Shown here: in pieces, positions 20,418 through 30,166 of the stretch | How positions within the stretch are numbered: the first letter of the stretch is position 1 | Layout: every line of letters starts with the position of its first letter | Assembly: GCA_001766655.1 (NCBI GenBank) | Contig: MJCC01000001.1 | Span: 524,724 to 588,723 of the forward strand | Direction of reading: 5' to 3' | DNA: 64,000 nucleotides | Source: Phytomonas francai | Lineage: Eukaryota; Euglenozoa; Kinetoplastea; Trypanosomatida; Trypanosomatidae | Translations under genes and position numbers: made by a program | The notes under the pieces: model-generated | Database searches by the model: none | Seen by the model: the letters and a program-made list of their open reading frames with translations, nothing else | What the model was told of the DNA's origin: nothing

Positions 20418-20742
20418 ACGTAGGGTTGTGTATGCAGGCTGGTTTATCGTGTGTAAGCTAGGGGTAGATGGTCATTCACGGATTAGAGTCAGTTCTCCGA
20501 AAGGAATCATTTTTGAAATGCTTGTATAAAGATTTGACCTTGTATATTAAATAACAATTGTTGTTGAATCGGCTAGTTCCAAAAGCGACCAGTTGAGTGA
20601 AATCTTAATTAAATGCAACAATGCTTGATAGCAGGTTAAAGCAGTTTCTTCTCCGCGGACTGTTCTTAAAACGCTTTTAATAAAACAACGAAAAACAGGA
20701 AATATACTCAAAAAGAAAAAAGGAACCCAGACCAAAGGAAAG
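20418..20742. other. Intergenic spacer, no gene seen
   Basis: About 325 bp, expected to be the 3' UTR of the ARM-like gene and the 5' UTR of the RNA-binding protein gene. An A-rich stretch lies just before the next ATG. Confidence 0.5.
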
Positions 20743-22338
20743 ATGAGCGGCCAAAACCAACAAAAAACCATAGAGACTGTTCTCCATCGTCTCAACATGT
20801 CGGAGGTGATCCCGAAGTTCAAGGAGATGAATGTCAATCGCATTGTGTCGCTAAGAAAGCTAACTGAGGAGCAACTTCGACAAGTTGTCCCAGACGACGC
20901 AATGCGGCAGAAGCTCATGGAGGCGATCAACAGCCGTGGGAACCTCCAAACACGGCGTTCGGCGGCTCCTGAGCAGCCTTATCCGCCGCGGATGACGGAT
21001 GCGCACCCCATTGGGGGTGGGAATTTCAACGACTACCGAGGCGCCATCGTCCGAGGCCGCGGCCGCGGCGGTGGTGGTGGCGGTGGCAATGGCGCCGCTC
21101 GTGGTCGTGGGAATGGGGGGCCCAACGGGAACGAGGTGACGCGACTTTGCAGAAATTATTTCAGCCCGGAGGGCTGCAAATATGGTGATGACTGCCGCTA
21201 TAGTCATAACGAGAACTTGCGCCAACACTATGCGGAAAATCCTCCTGAAAAGTCGTATACAGAAGCCACCCGACCGTCTTACGAGTTTTCTCAAGAGGTT
21301 ACCATCCCGACTGAGCATCTTAAATATCTTATTGGCGTTAATGGAGCCAAATTAAAGTATATCAATGACAAATATGAGACGTACAACGAACGCTTTGTAA
21401 CAGTGGACGAAACCCAAGAATTTTTTACGCTTAAATTGTACGGCAATTCAAAGGATTCGCTGCAACGTGCTGCTGAGGCGATGCTGAGTGCAGTAGGTGT
21501 AAAGGGTAGGGAAGAGAGAAAGGTCCGTTCCGAGTACGTTATTAATGAACTGGAAATCAACACACGCGCCGTCAAGGTTCTCGCCGCGTGCAACATCTTG
21601 AACAAGGATACCCCTCGTTACCTTTCGGAGAAGATTCTCCGAAGCGTCGTATCGACGGTGCGTTTTGCTCACCCTCAACGCGTGAGACACTTTTTCATTT
21701 CTAGCACTAATGGTGATAGGGAGAAACTCGAAGTTGTGAGCAAGATCATTTCGCAGGTCAAAGGAGTGCAAGCTATTGTATTTTGTGAACAAAAGCGTGT
21801 GGAATCGTTCGCCACCGAAGGCGGCATTCAGCGCCTGACAAAGCATTTCAACGGTGTGCGGCCAAAGTTTCTGTATCGTCGTATGTCAAAAGAAGAGCGA
21901 ATGCAGAACCTAGAAGAGTTTAAGCATGGTGTTGAAAACGAAGATGGTGTGAAGCAGCGGCTTCTTGTGACCAACGAGGACTACGCCAAACTCGCGCGCA
22001 AGACGATTATTCCATATGTCAACCTCGTCATTAATCTTACTGTCCCGCGTGATGAGTTCTATGTCGTACAGTCTATGGTAGCTGGCCGCCAAGGCACTGT
22101 GGGGATATCGTTCCAGTTTGTCAGCCAGCCGGACACTCTCAAGTTCAAGGATTTAAGGGAACTGGTGAACTTTGAGGAATATACTAACGAGGAGGAATTT
22201 CGTGAAGCCGTGCTGCAGCTTTCTTATGATACCCGAGACAACCCACTGACACCCCCCGATGCGGAACCCCGCGATGACTGGCGCGAGCACTTGAATGATC
22301 CGAAGCCCAAGGCTCCCCAACATAATAGACATAAATAA
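20743..22338 (+). CDS. SAM / CCCH zinc finger / KH / pseudo-DEAD-box RNA-binding protein
   Basis: A 531-residue RNA-binding protein with an unusual domain order. Residues about 7-64 form a SAM-like helical domain. Residues 100-125 are RG/G-rich. A CCCH zinc finger follows with Cys136, Cys145, Cys151 and His155 (C-X8-C-X5-C-X3-H). Residues about 182-250 form a KH domain whose GXXG loop is GVNG (198-201). Residues about 295-465 follow the second RecA domain of DEAD-box helicases: GVQAIVFCEQKRVESF matches motif IV and QRLLVTNEDYAKLAR matches motif V. The motif VI HRxGRxGR reads QSMVAGRQG and the first RecA domain with Walker A and DEAD is absent. It therefore cannot be an ATP-driven helicase by itself. 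Post-transcriptional control in cytoplasm or nucleus is likely. Confidence 0.8.
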   Translation: MSGQNQQKTIETVLHRLNMSEVIPKFKEMNVNRIVSLRKLTEEQLRQVVPDDAMRQKLMEAINSRGNLQTRRSAAPEQPYPPRMTDAHPIGGGNFNDYRGAIVRGRGRGGGGGGGNGAARGRGNGGPNGNEVTRLCRNYFSPEGCKYGDDCRYSHNENLRQHYAENPPEKSYTEATRPSYEFSQEVTIPTEHLKYLIGVNGAKLKYINDKYETYNERFVTVDETQEFFTLKLYGNSKDSLQRAAEAMLSAVGVKGREERKVRSEYVINELEINTRAVKVLAACNILNKDTPRYLSEKILRSVVSTVRFAHPQRVRHFFISSTNGDREKLEVVSKIISQVKGVQAIVFCEQKRVESFATEGGIQRLTKHFNGVRPKFLYRRMSKEERMQNLEEFKHGVENEDGVKQRLLVTNEDYAKLARKTIIPYVNLVINLTVPRDEFYVVQSMVAGRQGTVGISFQFVSQPDTLKFKDLRELVNFEEYTNEEEFREAVLQLSYDTRDNPLTPPDAEPRDDWREHLNDPKPKAPQHNRHK

Positions 22339-23221
22339 AAAAAGGAAAAGAATATAGTTAAAATAGTTCAAGGGACTGGAAGAATTAAATGCTTTTATAT
22401 TATTATTGTTCTTCATTTTTTGTACAGGTTATAGGGAAGAATTGGCTAGGAGTGTTGTGTTGTTGTTGTTGTTGTTGTTGTTGTATGTGTGGGATCAGAA
22501 AACGATAATGTACTGCGTATTAATTATTTGTCTTGTACATCTTGATCAGTCAATTCTTTCTTGAATCTGACGATTTCCTTCATATGAGTGATAAATAATC
22601 AAGTATACATATGCATGACATAAAATATGCTAACTAATATTAAGAATTGAAATATAGGGGTGGTTCATTTTGTTGGTTTGTCATTTCTTCAAACCACAGA
22701 AGTTCTGTATGCAAAATTAATTGAGTACCTAAATTTAGAAATCAGCATCACCAGCAGACCAGTATCAGGAAAACATGTTACGGGAATAAATTTTCGAGTT
22801 TAAACAGTGCTTTTACTCAAGATATAAAGAAAAATAACGGTAAAAAAAATACACAAACCACCTAAGCGATCCTTTTGAGTATTTTAGTGTCTAAAAGCTT
22901 TATTGCTTTGTGTATGCATTTTTTATCTTTTTCTTTCCATGTCGTATACTTGTTTTCACTCTATATATCTTTTACAAGATTTTATTAAGTTGTTCAATTT
23001 TTCCATTTTTACCCTCTATAAATTTTGCACCCCTTAAAGGGACTTCGGCGACTTGATTTTTTGCTCTCTTGAACAAACGGATTTGAAAAATTATCCACCT
23101 TCGCCTCCATACTTCTGCATTTGAATTTTAAAATAAAGGAAGCACACACGCTAAAATTCACACATACATTCGCACGTAAAAACAAAGGAGCTTATCTAAG
23201 ATAATTTAAATACACTGCATA
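22339..23221. other. Intergenic spacer with a GTT repeat
   Basis: About 880 bp of AT-rich DNA with a GTT microsatellite near its left end. No ORF of coding character. Confidence 0.55.
22456..22484. repeat. GTT trinucleotide microsatellite
   Basis: About nine GTT units in the 3' flank of the pseudo-helicase gene, near-perfect apart from one GTG. Confidence 0.85.
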
Positions 23222-25309
23222 ATGGCTTCTGCATTAAAAACAGCGAATGTTGAGCTCTTGTTAAAGGACCTGGTACGTGGTGCTATAGCAAGTGCATTTC
23301 CTCAACTCTCAGCTTCTTTTCCTGAACCACTTATCACTGTCGGTAAATTAGACGATTATCAATGCAACAATGCCATGGGTATCGCAAAGCTACTTCTTCA
23401 GGCGAATCCATCTGTTAAGATGACACCGCAAGCAGTTGGTGAGGAGATTAAAAGGCATTTACAGGAGAACAATCTTATCGAGAAATTTGAGCCAACATCC
23501 AAAGGATTTATTAATGTCACTATTCGGGACGACTGGCTAGAAAACATGGTCCATGAAGTGCTCATCAGTGGGATCACCCCCCCAAAAGTACCCCCTCAAA
23601 GAGTGTTAGTGGACTTTTCTTCTCCCAATGTCGCGAAGGAAATGCATGTCGGTCACTTACGATCCACTATTATTGGTGAATCTTTGTGCCGTCTCTTTGA
23701 ATTCTGCAACTTTGATGTGCTTCGAATCAACCATATTGGAGACTGGGGAACGGCCTTCGGCATGCTTATTTTATACCTGAAGCGCAGCTTCCCCGATTAC
23801 ATCACTAACCCACCTGATATCTCGGACCTTACGAATTTGTATCGTGCCTCGAAGGTCTGCTTCGACGAAGACCCGGAGTTCAAAAATCAGGCTCGCTTGG
23901 AGGTAGTGAAGCTGCAGGCGAGGGAAGAGGCTTCCATAAACGCATGGAAGCTGATTTGTGATATATCTCGCAGCGAGTTCAACAAGGTCTACGCGCGCCT
24001 CGGTGTGGCAATTGAGGAGCGCGGCGAAAGCTTCTATAATGACTTGATCCCAGTAGTGCTAAAGATGCTTGAGGATGCTGGTCTTATTGAAGAGAGTAAT
24101 GGCGCCAAGCTAATTATTAGCAAACACAAAAAAAATCTGAACGAGTTGGACACCAAAGACATGACGAGGCTTGCTTCTCAGCACCTTGCGCAATTGAATA
24201 AAGATGGGGAAAAATACTACCATCCAAACCTGTTCGTGGCGATGAAGAAATGCGGGATTTTTACTGGGGAGCCAGGGCAGGAGGTTGTGGTACTCTCAAA
24301 GAAAGAACAGAAGCCGTGGAGCACGTTCGATATTCGCAAGGATTTGGATAAACTGATGTTTAAGCTTGAACCGCTATACAAGGGGAAATTAGACCCTATC
24401 CTTCGTGAAGTTTTCGAAGAGGAGGGCCTCATTGAGGGTGAAACCATCCTTGTGCCGCGCTTCTCATTCCCTCTTATTGTTACGAAGAGCGACGGCGGCT
24501 ACACATACGATACGACTGATTTGGCCTGCATTTATCATCGTTTAATGATAGATAAGTGCAATCGCATTATTTACTGCACTGATGTAGGGCAATACGAGCA
24601 CTTTGTTATGCTTATACAGGTAGCCAAGGATATGCACTGGATGGATAATGCTACTTGGGATCATGCTGGGTTTGGCCTTGTCACCGGGGAGAATGGAAAG
24701 AAAATAAAGACTCGCTCTGGTGAGACAGCGAAGCTCAAAGATTTGTTGGATGAAGCTGTAGTTCGTTCGCTTTCGATTCTGAAAGAGCGGGAGTTGGGTG
24801 ACCGCGCCCAGGGACACTCGGAGGAAGACACAGAGCGACTTTCCAATATTATTGGGATTGGAGCCGTGAAGTACTTTGACCTGAAGCAAACCAGGGTGAA
24901 CGATTACGCATTTAACTTTGACAAGATGCTAGATATGTCTGGGAATACTGCTGTCTATTTACTTTATCAGTACGCCCGTATTTGCTCTATAAAACGCAAG
25001 GCGAACGTAGATATTGAGAAGCTGAAGCAAACAACGAAGATCTCGCTTACGACTCATAGTGAAAGACAATTGGCACTTCAAAATTTCCGCTTTGAGACAG
25101 TCATTTTAAAGACAGTTGAGGACTTGTTTCCACACCACCTCACAGATTTTGCAGCTCAGCTAATGTTATGTTTCTCGGATTTCTTCACAAATTGTCGAGT
25201 CATCAACGACCGATTGCAAGATAGTCGTTTGTGCCTGGTTGAACTTACCTTTTTAACCCTTAAGAAGACGCTAGACATTTTAAACATTGAGGTGGCGGAA
25301 AAAATTTGA
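23222..25309 (+). CDS. Arginyl-tRNA synthetase
   Basis: A 695-residue class I aminoacyl-tRNA synthetase that charges tRNA-Arg. The N-terminal Add-1 domain of ArgRS covers about residues 10-100. The ATP site begins with DFSSPNVAKEMHVGHLRST, where HVGH (142-145) is the HIGH signature, followed by NHIGDWGTAFGML. The second signature region, near residue 495, reads KKIKTRSGE in place of KMSKS, which is usual for many ArgRS that lack the canonical second Lys. The all-helical anticodon-binding DALR-type domain fills the last 120 residues (YLLYQYARICSI and onward). The length is typical for a eukaryotic enzyme. No mitochondrial presequence is seen. Trypanosomatids import their mitochondrial tRNAs, so one gene may serve both compartments. 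Confidence 0.95.
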   Translation: MASALKTANVELLLKDLVRGAIASAFPQLSASFPEPLITVGKLDDYQCNNAMGIAKLLLQANPSVKMTPQAVGEEIKRHLQENNLIEKFEPTSKGFINVTIRDDWLENMVHEVLISGITPPKVPPQRVLVDFSSPNVAKEMHVGHLRSTIIGESLCRLFEFCNFDVLRINHIGDWGTAFGMLILYLKRSFPDYITNPPDISDLTNLYRASKVCFDEDPEFKNQARLEVVKLQAREEASINAWKLICDISRSEFNKVYARLGVAIEERGESFYNDLIPVVLKMLEDAGLIEESNGAKLIISKHKKNLNELDTKDMTRLASQHLAQLNKDGEKYYHPNLFVAMKKCGIFTGEPGQEVVVLSKKEQKPWSTFDIRKDLDKLMFKLEPLYKGKLDPILREVFEEEGLIEGETILVPRFSFPLIVTKSDGGYTYDTTDLACIYHRLMIDKCNRIIYCTDVGQYEHFVMLIQVAKDMHWMDNATWDHAGFGLVTGENGKKIKTRSGETAKLKDLLDEAVVRSLSILKERELGDRAQGHSEEDTERLSNIIGIGAVKYFDLKQTRVNDYAFNFDKMLDMSGNTAVYLLYQYARICSIKRKANVDIEKLKQTTKISLTTHSERQLALQNFRFETVILKTVEDLFPHHLTDFAAQLMLCFSDFFTNCRVINDRLQDSRLCLVELTFLTLKKTLDILNIEVAEKI

Positions 25310-25670
25310 GGCACAGTTTAAATCTAACTTATTTTAGCATCCTTTTGGTAATTTTGTTTCATTAGCTCTACTATTCCTTAATACGTAAAGTAAGATAATT
25401 ATAGATAGTATACAGAGTGTAAGTTTCCTATGTGCATTTTGTTAATCTTAGACTATGTGCCTCTCTTCCGTATACAGATTACGTTGATGTTTCAGATCAC
25501 ACATTATCTCTACACTTTTTATTCCCATCATTCAAAACTTTATTTTTGGTTTGATTCCATAATGATATAGCTAATGTGTACAGGCATCATACATCACTAG
25601 ATCCCAATTATTTACCGTGTGAAGCAGGTAACCGAATTACACATTGTCTGTGGATACATAAAAAAGGGCA
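25310..25670. other. Intergenic spacer, no gene seen
   Basis: About 360 bp of AT-rich DNA with several pyrimidine-rich stretches, for example 25500-25530, that could direct trans-splicing of the JmjC gene. Confidence 0.5.
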
Positions 25671-27371
25671 ATGCAGCAAAATTGGTACAAACCACATCCC
25701 TATGGAGTGTACCCACGTGGTAATTCGACTAGCTCCGACCAAATTACGAATCGCTTTGGTACTTTATCCAGAATTTCTGATTCTGGCCCATACGAGGAGC
25801 AGGACAACACAGAGCTTCCGTTTCTGGAACTCATGCAACTTTTGATGTCCTATATCGATGTCGAGGGGTTGTGCCGTCTCTCACGTGCCTGTACCGGCTG
25901 GTACGCGATGGTGCACTGCAGTGATGCATTCAAGACTGCATACACGGCCCTCTTTCCGAACTATCTACGTTACCACGGTAGCTGGAAGGAAACCGCTATT
26001 CGTGGATATTTGCGTCATAATCAAAAAGATGTAATAGCGAGGTCTGATGAATTATTTCCTGCACTGCGGCGTCGTGTAGAGGGAAAAATACCTCCACGTT
26101 CCTTTGCTGAGGATCTTGTAAAGCCTCACTGTCCAGTCTTATTGAGCCGTTCTTACTTCTGTGATCATTTTTTCCAGGCGTGGATGTGCACTCTATTGCC
26201 GGGGTCATATCATCTGTGCCCTATCGCATCGAATTCCACAGATAGGCGGAAGGGGGAAAGGGTGTCTACACGCCACAAAAAGACTCAGGACAAAATGAAC
26301 ACCGCTCTTCTGTGTGATTTGTCATCCTCAACGCAGGAATACAGCTCCAGATTTAAGCCAGTGGAGCGGTGTTCGAATCTTTCTCCGGACGATTTTCGTG
26401 AAAGGTTTGAGAAGCCGAATATTCCTGTTGTGCTAACTGATATCGCCACGGAGTGGCCAATCTTCAAAATTTTAGGACGCGAGTTCAAGAACCTCTCCGC
26501 GAAAAAACACCTTCTGATGCGGGCTGGGTGCCCCGTCGAGACCCCGTTCCGATGCGAGCACACGAGCATGAGCCTTGACGATTACGTGCGGTACGCCACG
26601 GAGCAGACCGATGAGCGCCCGATCTACCTGTTCGACCCTGAGTTTGGCAGTGCGCTTGACGTGGAGCGTCTCTACACGGTGCCGGACCACTTCGCGCGGG
26701 ACGACTTCTTCGCCGTTCTCGGGCCCGAGCGCCGGCCGAAGCATCGCTGGCTGATCGCCGGCCCCGCGCGCGCCGGCAGCAGCTTCCACGTCGACCCGAA
26801 CTACACGAGCGCCTGGAATGCGACGCTGACGGGGCGGAAGCGGTGGCTGCTCTTCCCGCCCGGCACCCCCCCGCCGGGCGTCGTGCCGAGCCCGGACATG
26901 GCCGAGGTCGCGACCCCGCTCGCCCTCACGGAGTGGCTGCTGCACTACTACGACGCGGCCGAGGCCGGGCTGCGCGGGGTCGGCCACGAGTGCGTCTGCG
27001 GCCCGGGCGAGATCGTCTTCGTACCCTGCGGGTGGTGGCACTGCGTCGTGAACCTCGAGAGCGCCGTCGCGATCACGCACAACTACGTGAGCGCGTGCAA
27101 CCTGCCGTCGGTCGTCAAGTTCCTGCGCCACATGCGGGGCTCCATCAGCGGAATCGACGAGGACGCCGACGGCGGCTCCGAGGACGCGATCCGGAGGCGG
27201 CGCGAGGGTTTCTCGGAGGAGTTTGTGGCCGCCATGCACAGGTCCCATCCGGCCGTTATGCAACGCGTCGAAAAAGAGCTCCAGGAGGAGCAGGAGGAGC
27301 GAAGGGGGAAACGTATGTGTCGTGTCGATCTGATGGAAGACACGTCCGACGGGTTTAAATTTAACTTCTAA
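25671..27371 (+). CDS. F-box and JmjC-domain protein, JMJD6-like oxygenase
   Basis: A 566-residue protein that should be an Fe(II)/2-oxoglutarate-dependent oxygenase. Residues about 47-92 form an F-box-like helix bundle (LPFLELMQLLMSYIDVEGLC). Residues about 240-490 form the JmjC/cupin domain. The iron ligands are His373 and Asp375 (FHVDPNYTSAWN) and His457 (GWWHCVVNLE), with Lys390 in GRKRWLLFPP as the likely 2-oxoglutarate anchor. The set is complete, so it should be active. The closest resemblance is to JMJD6-type hydroxylases. The target could be a Lys or Arg side chain; that is inference. A charged helix ends the protein, with an RRGKRMCRVD patch. The JmjC half (about 26560-27230) is extremely GC-rich while the first half is not. 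Confidence 0.85.
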   Translation: MQQNWYKPHPYGVYPRGNSTSSDQITNRFGTLSRISDSGPYEEQDNTELPFLELMQLLMSYIDVEGLCRLSRACTGWYAMVHCSDAFKTAYTALFPNYLRYHGSWKETAIRGYLRHNQKDVIARSDELFPALRRRVEGKIPPRSFAEDLVKPHCPVLLSRSYFCDHFFQAWMCTLLPGSYHLCPIASNSTDRRKGERVSTRHKKTQDKMNTALLCDLSSSTQEYSSRFKPVERCSNLSPDDFRERFEKPNIPVVLTDIATEWPIFKILGREFKNLSAKKHLLMRAGCPVETPFRCEHTSMSLDDYVRYATEQTDERPIYLFDPEFGSALDVERLYTVPDHFARDDFFAVLGPERRPKHRWLIAGPARAGSSFHVDPNYTSAWNATLTGRKRWLLFPPGTPPPGVVPSPDMAEVATPLALTEWLLHYYDAAEAGLRGVGHECVCGPGEIVFVPCGWWHCVVNLESAVAITHNYVSACNLPSVVKFLRHMRGSISGIDEDADGGSEDAIRRRREGFSEEFVAAMHRSHPAVMQRVEKELQEEQEERRGKRMCRVDLMEDTSDGFKFNF

Positions 27372-27764
27372 TAGATGCGTGGCATTTCGTATAAGGGGTC
27401 GTTTCGTTTTCCTCCACACAACACCATGCGGGCGAATAATGATTAATGCTATCATTCCATATCATTATATAATCGTACCAAGAACTAGTGAGTGCTTCAT
27501 AGGAGTGTAAGTCCTAAGCGTTGTAGAGTGCAGTTTATTCCTTCACATCATCATTTCCCGCTTCATTTAGGATATCTATGCGGTAATCTATCTTGTTTTG
27601 TCCCTTCTCCCTTTTTTTCCCAAGTGGTAAAAGATCCACCACTACAGTTATTCGTATGCCAGGGTTGAAATTAAGAAGTGCGGGAATAAAATAGACAGTA
27701 GTTGGGGCACCAGTGCAATTCAATAGGGGCAAGATATCGGAAAAGTGCGCAAAAGGATGCGAAA
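27372..27764. other. Intergenic spacer, no gene seen
   Basis: About 390 bp. It includes a pyrimidine-rich stretch (27594-27623) that could specify the splice site of the next gene. Confidence 0.5.
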
Positions 27765-28985
27765 ATGGGGTTCCTCATTCGTCTATATCACCACCTGGCG
27801 GATCAAGAACATCTGGAATGGCTTATGAGGTTTGCTCTGTACGATGAACGTGTGTACGAGGTTGTAAACCAGTATGACCTTGTGCCTTTAATTATTAAAA
27901 CCCTTCCATCCCCGCTCGCTGCGCATTTTTTGGCTCGCGGCGTATGTTATGATGGCATCTGTGAGGAGGTCGCTTCCAACTTTCCCTTCTTGTGCATGAT
28001 GCTTTCTTCCTGCAAAACGATAGCCGAAGGTGCGGCCCTATCGTCTTTGATTGGAAATTCAGGATTATTGGAGCAACACCGAGTGCAGATCCTCAGTTAT
28101 GGCGAAATATATCAACAAATGATTCTTTCAGGCTCGATTTTCGCACAGCGCGCTGCGCTCCGTTTTCTTGCATACGCTTTCTCGGATGATTCGCTTTCCG
28201 ACACTGTAGCCCAATTGCAGTACCGGTCAGATATCCTGAAGTATATTAATAGTGTCTTTGTATCGACTCCTGACGTCGTTTCACGCCGCTTTTCGGTTCG
28301 TTGTTTGGCTCTTATAGGTGGCTTTAATGAGTCCCGCGCGGATGTAAAACATACTGAGATGTTATCGTATGGCATTACACAAGTGTTGCCAGAGTTTTTT
28401 GTTTACTTTATAACGACCTTTGTCTATGCAGAGCTTCGGATGCACTTAAGGCACCTATTCCGTGCTGGGAAGAAGGGACACGTGCATCTACGCGCATTTT
28501 TTTCGTCCACGTATTGTGGGCTTCTCGGCGTATATTGTAGCTCAATCTTAGAGTATCGTCTACATATGTATCGTGTTTTATACACCCAGAAAGAAACCCT
28601 GTGCAAGGATTCTAGAAAGAACGAGCCCCATCGTGCGATTGCGTACGCTGACAATCTCGGTTTAAATTTGCTTGACATAACCGAACGGATATACGGGGCA
28701 CAGTTGGCTACCTACGGCATTACGGCAAGTCTTCTCCTTGGCTCATTGCTCCCTCTAACCCGCGTGACTTTCCCGGCGTGGATGGGTGACGTGGCGTGGC
28801 GCTATCCTTTTGTACCTCGCCTGTTTCCAACTCTCATGGGGCTGCCTTCCGCCTCGCGTTGCCTAGCCCCTTTTGTTGTGATCCCTTTTATAGCAGTCTA
28901 TGCGCACCGGCCTAATAACTGGGGGGCTAGCTTTTATGATTATTATATCGGGATGCGGACGCAGATACGAAATAGGCAAGGATAA
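27765..28985 (+). CDS. Helical protein with hydrophobic segments, uncharacterised
   Basis: A 406-residue protein starting at ATG 27765 (MGFLIRLYHHL). An in-frame TTG upstream adds 21 codons but is not an ATG. The first 200 residues are short alternating helices with Leu/Ala faces, suggesting an ARM-like fold. Moderately hydrophobic stretches occur near QVLPEFFVYFITTFVYAEL and near SLLLGSLLPLTRVTF and APFVVIPFIAVYA toward the C-terminus, so it may be membrane-associated. I recognise no family. Gly2 in MGFLIRL is not followed by a Ser that would favour myristoylation. Confidence 0.65.
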   Translation: MGFLIRLYHHLADQEHLEWLMRFALYDERVYEVVNQYDLVPLIIKTLPSPLAAHFLARGVCYDGICEEVASNFPFLCMMLSSCKTIAEGAALSSLIGNSGLLEQHRVQILSYGEIYQQMILSGSIFAQRAALRFLAYAFSDDSLSDTVAQLQYRSDILKYINSVFVSTPDVVSRRFSVRCLALIGGFNESRADVKHTEMLSYGITQVLPEFFVYFITTFVYAELRMHLRHLFRAGKKGHVHLRAFFSSTYCGLLGVYCSSILEYRLHMYRVLYTQKETLCKDSRKNEPHRAIAYADNLGLNLLDITERIYGAQLATYGITASLLLGSLLPLTRVTFPAWMGDVAWRYPFVPRLFPTLMGLPSASRCLAPFVVIPFIAVYAHRPNNWGASFYDYYIGMRTQIRNRQG

Positions 28986-30166
28986 GGTGCCTTTTGTAAG
29001 ATGGGGAAAGCTAGGACTGTCTACGTAAACTTCCTTTATCATCTTATTGGTACACACATACGCAGAAGTGCTCCCAAAAATTCGGTCTCAACGCTTCACT
29101 ATATACTAAGATGAATAATAATATTGGAGCCACCGGTTTGGAAGTCAAGGCAATGCCATGTCACAAAGGGGATGGTGATGCTAATCCTTTTTGGTCGTGT
29201 AAGGCACTCTTTTTTATAGACCTTTCGGCGTATTTAACTGTCTCTGTAAGGATTATTATATTTACAAGTAGTGCGGGAATGAGTTTAATTACTTTCCCTT
29301 TCGCCCACTTGCCATGTGCCCCTTATTTTTTTTTACCTTTTCTGATATATTTACGAAATGAGTCCCTTTTCCTTACTAGCTACAAACCCAATGAGTTGTG
29401 GCAGATTGGGGGGTCAGCGTTTAAGTTAGTAGTAAATTGTATCAAAACAAGGCTAGAAGCAAGTGAAGGAAGCGTGAGTGTCGTAAATGATTAGTCCTGA
29501 ATGGGATACAGACTACGGACCTAGGCTCTTTTCTTCTTCTAAAACAGTCTTCTTATATTGTTACTTTTATTATTTATTATTGCGTAGTGATTGAGTAAAT
29601 CTACATTATTAGGAGCAATCAATGAAATGTTTGTGTTTAAAAAAAAAACGAGACACCAGCGCTTTTCCGATTTTTTCATTGATGCAAATTCCTTGTATTT
29701 TTGGAATTTTCTCTCTCCGCTGATTTGACGGTAATGATTGTGCACTATTTAAGGTGTGAATTCTTTGTGTCATAATAGTCTCTTCAAAAAAAAAAACCCT
29801 TCACACTTCCCTATTTTCATTTTATCCACTGATGCCGTCAGGTGCTATAGGGAGTAATTTAAAGATTTGTTGTGCTTTATCACAACACCAAATTATGCAT
29901 CACGATTAGACTCTTCAAAATATTTTCCTATAATATTTTGTTTCTTCCCTATCGATCATCGATACTAAAATATCTGAAAATTCCTTTGTATAGTAAAAAA
30001 TACCTTCTGATCTTATGTTTAAGCACATTTGTGACTCCTCAGAGTATTAACTTCTTCTTCTGATGCGTATTTTTCCTTAGTTTTTACTTGTGTGTCAATA
30101 TAAGGAAAATATTCTTGAGCACGTGCATACCAAATCCAAACTACATACGGGTCAATTTTTGGGGTC
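28986..30166. other. Intergenic spacer, doubtful small ORF inside
   Basis: About 1.2 kb of T-rich DNA. It contains an ATG-started plus-strand ORF at 29111-29494 (127 codons) with two hydrophobic stretches. Its codons look like random T-rich sequence and I do not call it a gene. A-runs at 29640 and 29788 follow. Nothing else recognisable. Confidence 0.5.

Noticed and set aside
26472..27455. Minus-strand 327-codon open frame opposite the JmjC gene
   Set aside because: It lies in the extreme GC island, where stops are rare in every frame, and its translation is His/Arg/Val/Asp-rich without any known fold. The plus-strand frame carries the conserved oxygenase.
29111..29494. Plus-strand ORF of 127 codons with hydrophobic stretches
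   Set aside because: T-rich DNA readily encodes Phe/Leu/Ile. There is no conserved motif and the codon pattern matches the surrounding spacer. It cannot be excluded without comparison.
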